This document shows positions 62,222 to 64,000 of a stretch of 64,000 nucleotides of DNA, piece after piece. Each line of letters starts with the position of its first letter. The first letter of the stretch is position 1. Location: assembly GCF_004136015.1 (NCBI RefSeq), contig NZ_CP024866.1:4247676-4311675 (forward strand). Reading direction: 5' to 3'. The notes below the pieces were generated by a model that did not search any database, had not been told where the DNA came from, and worked only from the letters and a program-made list of their open reading frames with translations. Made by a program: the position numbers and the translations under genes. This DNA comes from Pseudomonas sp. ACM7 (GTDB lineage: Bacteria; Pseudomonadota; Gammaproteobacteria; Pseudomonadales; Pseudomonadaceae).

Positions 62222-63649
62222 ATGTCGATACCACGCTTGAAACCTTATCTTTCTATTTTTGCCACCGTGCTGGTGCTTGGTCAGGCGGTCGCTGTTCAGG
62301 CGGCCGAGTTGCCTGACTTTACTCAGTTGGTCGAGCAGGCCTCGCCTGCGGTGGTAAACATCAGTACCACGCAGAAACTGCCGGACCGCAAAGTGTCGAG
62401 CGAGCAGATGCCTGACCTTGAAGGCTTGCCGCCAATGCTGCGCGAGTTCTTCGAACGCGGCATGCCACAGCCGCGTACGCCACGCGGTGATCGTCAGCGC
62501 GAAGCCCAGTCCCTGGGTTCGGGCTTCATTATCTCGCCTGATGGCTACATCCTGACCAATAACCATGTGATTGCCGATGCCGACGAAATTCTCGTTCGTC
62601 TCGCCGACCGCAGCGAATTGAAGGCCAAGCTGATCGGCACCGATCCACGTTCCGACGTGGCGCTGTTGAAAATCGAAGGCAAGGATCTGCCGGTCCTGAA
62701 ACTCGGCAAATCCCAGGATCTGAAAGCGGGCCAGTGGGTCGTGGCGATTGGCTCGCCATTCGGTTTCGACCATACCGTGACCCAAGGTATCGTCAGCGCC
62801 ATTGGTCGCAGCCTGCCGAACGAAAACTATGTGCCGTTCATCCAGACCGACGTGCCGATCAACCCGGGTAACTCGGGTGGTCCGCTGTTCAACCTGGCCG
62901 GTGAAGTGGTTGGCATCAACTCGCAGATCTACACCCGTTCCGGCGGCTTCATGGGCGTGTCGTTCGCGATCCCTATCGATGTCGCCATGGACGTTTCCAA
63001 TCAGCTCAAAAGCGGCGGCAAAGTCAGCCGTGGCTGGTTGGGTGTGGTGATTCAGGAAGTGAACAAGGACCTGGCCGAGTCGTTCGGTCTGGAGAAGCCA
63101 GCCGGCGCGCTGGTGGCTCAGATCCAGGATGACGGCCCGGCTGCCAAGGGTGGCCTGCAAGTAGGGGACGTAATCCTGAGCATGAACGGCCAGCCGATCG
63201 TCATGTCCGCCGATCTGCCACACCTGGTGGGCGCGCTGAAGGCCGGCTCGAAAGCTGATCTGGAAGTGATTCGTGAAGGTAAGCGCAAGAATGTCGAGTT
63301 GACAGTCGGCGCTATCCCGGAAGAAGGCAAAGAGCTGGATGCGCTGCCGAAATCCAGCACCGAGCGCAGCAGCAACCGCCTGGGTGTTTCCGTGGTCGAG
63401 CTGACTGATGAACAGAAGAAAACCTACGACCTCAAAGGCGGCGTCGTCATCAAGGAAGTCCAGGACGGTCCTGCTTCTCTGATTGGCCTGCAGCCAGGCG
63501 ATGTGATCACTCACCTGAATAATCAGGCAATTGGTTCCACCAAGGAGTTCACGGATATCGCCAAAGCGCTGCCGAAGAACCGCTCGGTGTCGATGCGGGT
63601 TCTGCGTCAAGGACGCGCCAGCTTCATTACCTTCAAACTGGCTGAATAA
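62222..63649 (+). CDS. mucD: Periplasmic serine protease MucD (DegP/HtrA family)
   Basis: The 475-residue HtrA protease has a signal peptide (IFATVLVLGQAVAVQA, cleaved near 28). Its catalytic triad is His115 (TNNHVIADA), Asp145 (SDVALLKI) and Ser218 (NPGNSGGPL), followed by two PDZ domains (about 258-350 and 375-465). It degrades misfolded periplasmic proteins and restrains AlgU activation. GGGAG about 8 bases before ATG 62222 fixes the start inside the longest frame. A terminator and then a group II intron follow. Confidence 0.95.
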   Translation: MSIPRLKPYLSIFATVLVLGQAVAVQAAELPDFTQLVEQASPAVVNISTTQKLPDRKVSSEQMPDLEGLPPMLREFFERGMPQPRTPRGDRQREAQSLGSGFIISPDGYILTNNHVIADADEILVRLADRSELKAKLIGTDPRSDVALLKIEGKDLPVLKLGKSQDLKAGQWVVAIGSPFGFDHTVTQGIVSAIGRSLPNENYVPFIQTDVPINPGNSGGPLFNLAGEVVGINSQIYTRSGGFMGVSFAIPIDVAMDVSNQLKSGGKVSRGWLGVVIQEVNKDLAESFGLEKPAGALVAQIQDDGPAAKGGLQVGDVILSMNGQPIVMSADLPHLVGALKAGSKADLEVIREGKRKNVELTVGAIPEEGKELDALPKSSTERSSNRLGVSVVELTDEQKKTYDLKGGVVIKEVQDGPASLIGLQPGDVITHLNNQAIGSTKEFTDIAKALPKNRSVSMRVLRQGRASFITFKLAE

Positions 63650-63667
63650 TCCGGTTGTCGGTTGAAT

Positions 63668-63699
63668 AAAAAACCGCCTCGAAAGAGGCGGTTTTTTTA
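63668..63699 (+). terminator. mucD intrinsic terminator
   Basis: CCGCCTC, a GAAA tetraloop and GAGGCGG form a 7-bp stem flanked by an A-tract before and TTTTTTT after, so it can work in both directions. Confidence 0.93.
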
Positions 63700-63700
63700 T

Positions 63701-64000
63701 GTGTGCGCCAGGCATGGCGCGTTGCGCGCAAGCGCAACCAGCTTGGCTGTGGTGGCCTCGCTGGTGACTTGGAGGTGAAAGTCCTCTACACACCCGGCAA
63801 GGGGAAGTGTTAGCCAGAGGCAAGGGTGTCGCGGGTGACCGCGAATCTGAAGGAAGCCCGAGGCAAAATGCTGGCTTGACGAACAGCAAGCGGATAGAGG
63901 CGGCGCAGCGGGGTAAAGGGGCGTGTTTCCCTAAAGCCCAATACTTGCACGGGACGCTGCGACGTAGATCCGACAGGCATAAGCAGGAAGGTCGCGCGAA
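63701..64000 (+). mobile_element. 5' part of a group II intron (incomplete at window end)
   Basis: The segment begins with GTGTGCGCC, matching the GUGYG 5' end of group II introns. GCGCC-AGGCAT-GGCGC, the first domain I hairpin, follows. Further on it carries AAGTCCTCTACAC, GGGAAGTGTTAGCC, AGGCAAGGGTGTCG, GAATCTGAAGGAAGCCCG and GATCCGACAGGCATAAGCAGG, phrases I know from bacterial intron domain I RNA upstream of maturase ORFs. No ORF of its own is visible yet; a maturase gene would start beyond 64000. It begins two bases after the mucD terminator's T-tract. Confidence 0.8.

Noticed and set aside
62099..63889. A 596-codon minus-strand frame opposite mucD
   Set aside because: It is antisense to a complete HtrA protease and runs into the intron RNA. 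It reflects GC-skewed codon positions only.

Overview
The window is a chromosomal segment of a Pseudomonas of the fluorescens type. The evidence is the algU-mucA-mucB-mucD and nadB-algU order, the opdH-tctCBA/tctDE locus, a phaG transacylase, FosA, GC-rich codon use, and many copies of two REP/REPIN families known from fluorescent pseudomonads (arms like GTAGGAGCTG...GCGATCTTTTGA and TGTGGGAGC...GCTCGCGAA). All calls come from reading the sequence and from recalled family knowledge; no database search was run.

Layout. 1-4 kb: EamA exporter, DJ-1/PfpI protein, ribbon-helix-helix protein, YegP, and a DUF4917 protein with SIR2-like motifs. 4-12.4 kb: YiaY-type alcohol dehydrogenase; an alpha-oxoamine synthase with an adjacent Bcr/CflA-type exporter; a LysR regulator followed by a CoA-transferase/HMG-CoA-lyase/MFS operon that looks like a branched dicarboxylate catabolic unit. 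12.4-18.2 kb: YdcZ/LysR divergent pair, antitoxin remnant, fosA, LysE exporter, PAS-GAF-GGDEF protein, KGG stress peptide, DUF4142 protein, iron-permease family protein. 18.2-22 kb is accessory: a lone type I restriction R-like nuclease, a decayed IS4-type element sitting in the loop of a terminator, and two AidA/PixA inclusion-body paralogues. 22.4-30 kb: tam, then a five-gene caa3-type cytochrome oxidase operon whose subunit II carries two fused cytochrome c domains, and tRNA-Gly(CCC). 30-34 kb: phaG, rsuA, a CWC-family protein and a CACHE-GGDEF cyclase.

34-44.1 kb is the most coherent system. A guanidine-I (ykkC) riboswitch leads a seven-gene operon on the minus strand: ABC importer, two DUF1989 proteins, a biotin-dependent 'urea' carboxylase, which is more likely a guanidine carboxylase, and allophanate hydrolase. 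Together they would import guanidine and break it down to ammonia and CO2. The riboswitch P2 element is perfectly complementary over 10 nt to the segment containing the first gene's Shine-Dalgarno. A REPIN lies inside the carboxylase reading frame without breaking it.

44-64 kb: two tyrosine-rich lipoproteins, a 3-hydroxyisobutyryl-CoA hydrolase-like protein, ung, the opdH-tctCBA-abrB-like tricarboxylate uptake operon with divergent tctDE, an HDOD protein, ygfZ, sdhE-ygfX, nadB, and the envelope-stress/alginate operon algU-mucA-mucB-mucD, with no mucC. The window ends about 300 bases into what reads as the 5' part of a group II intron inserted directly after the mucD terminator.
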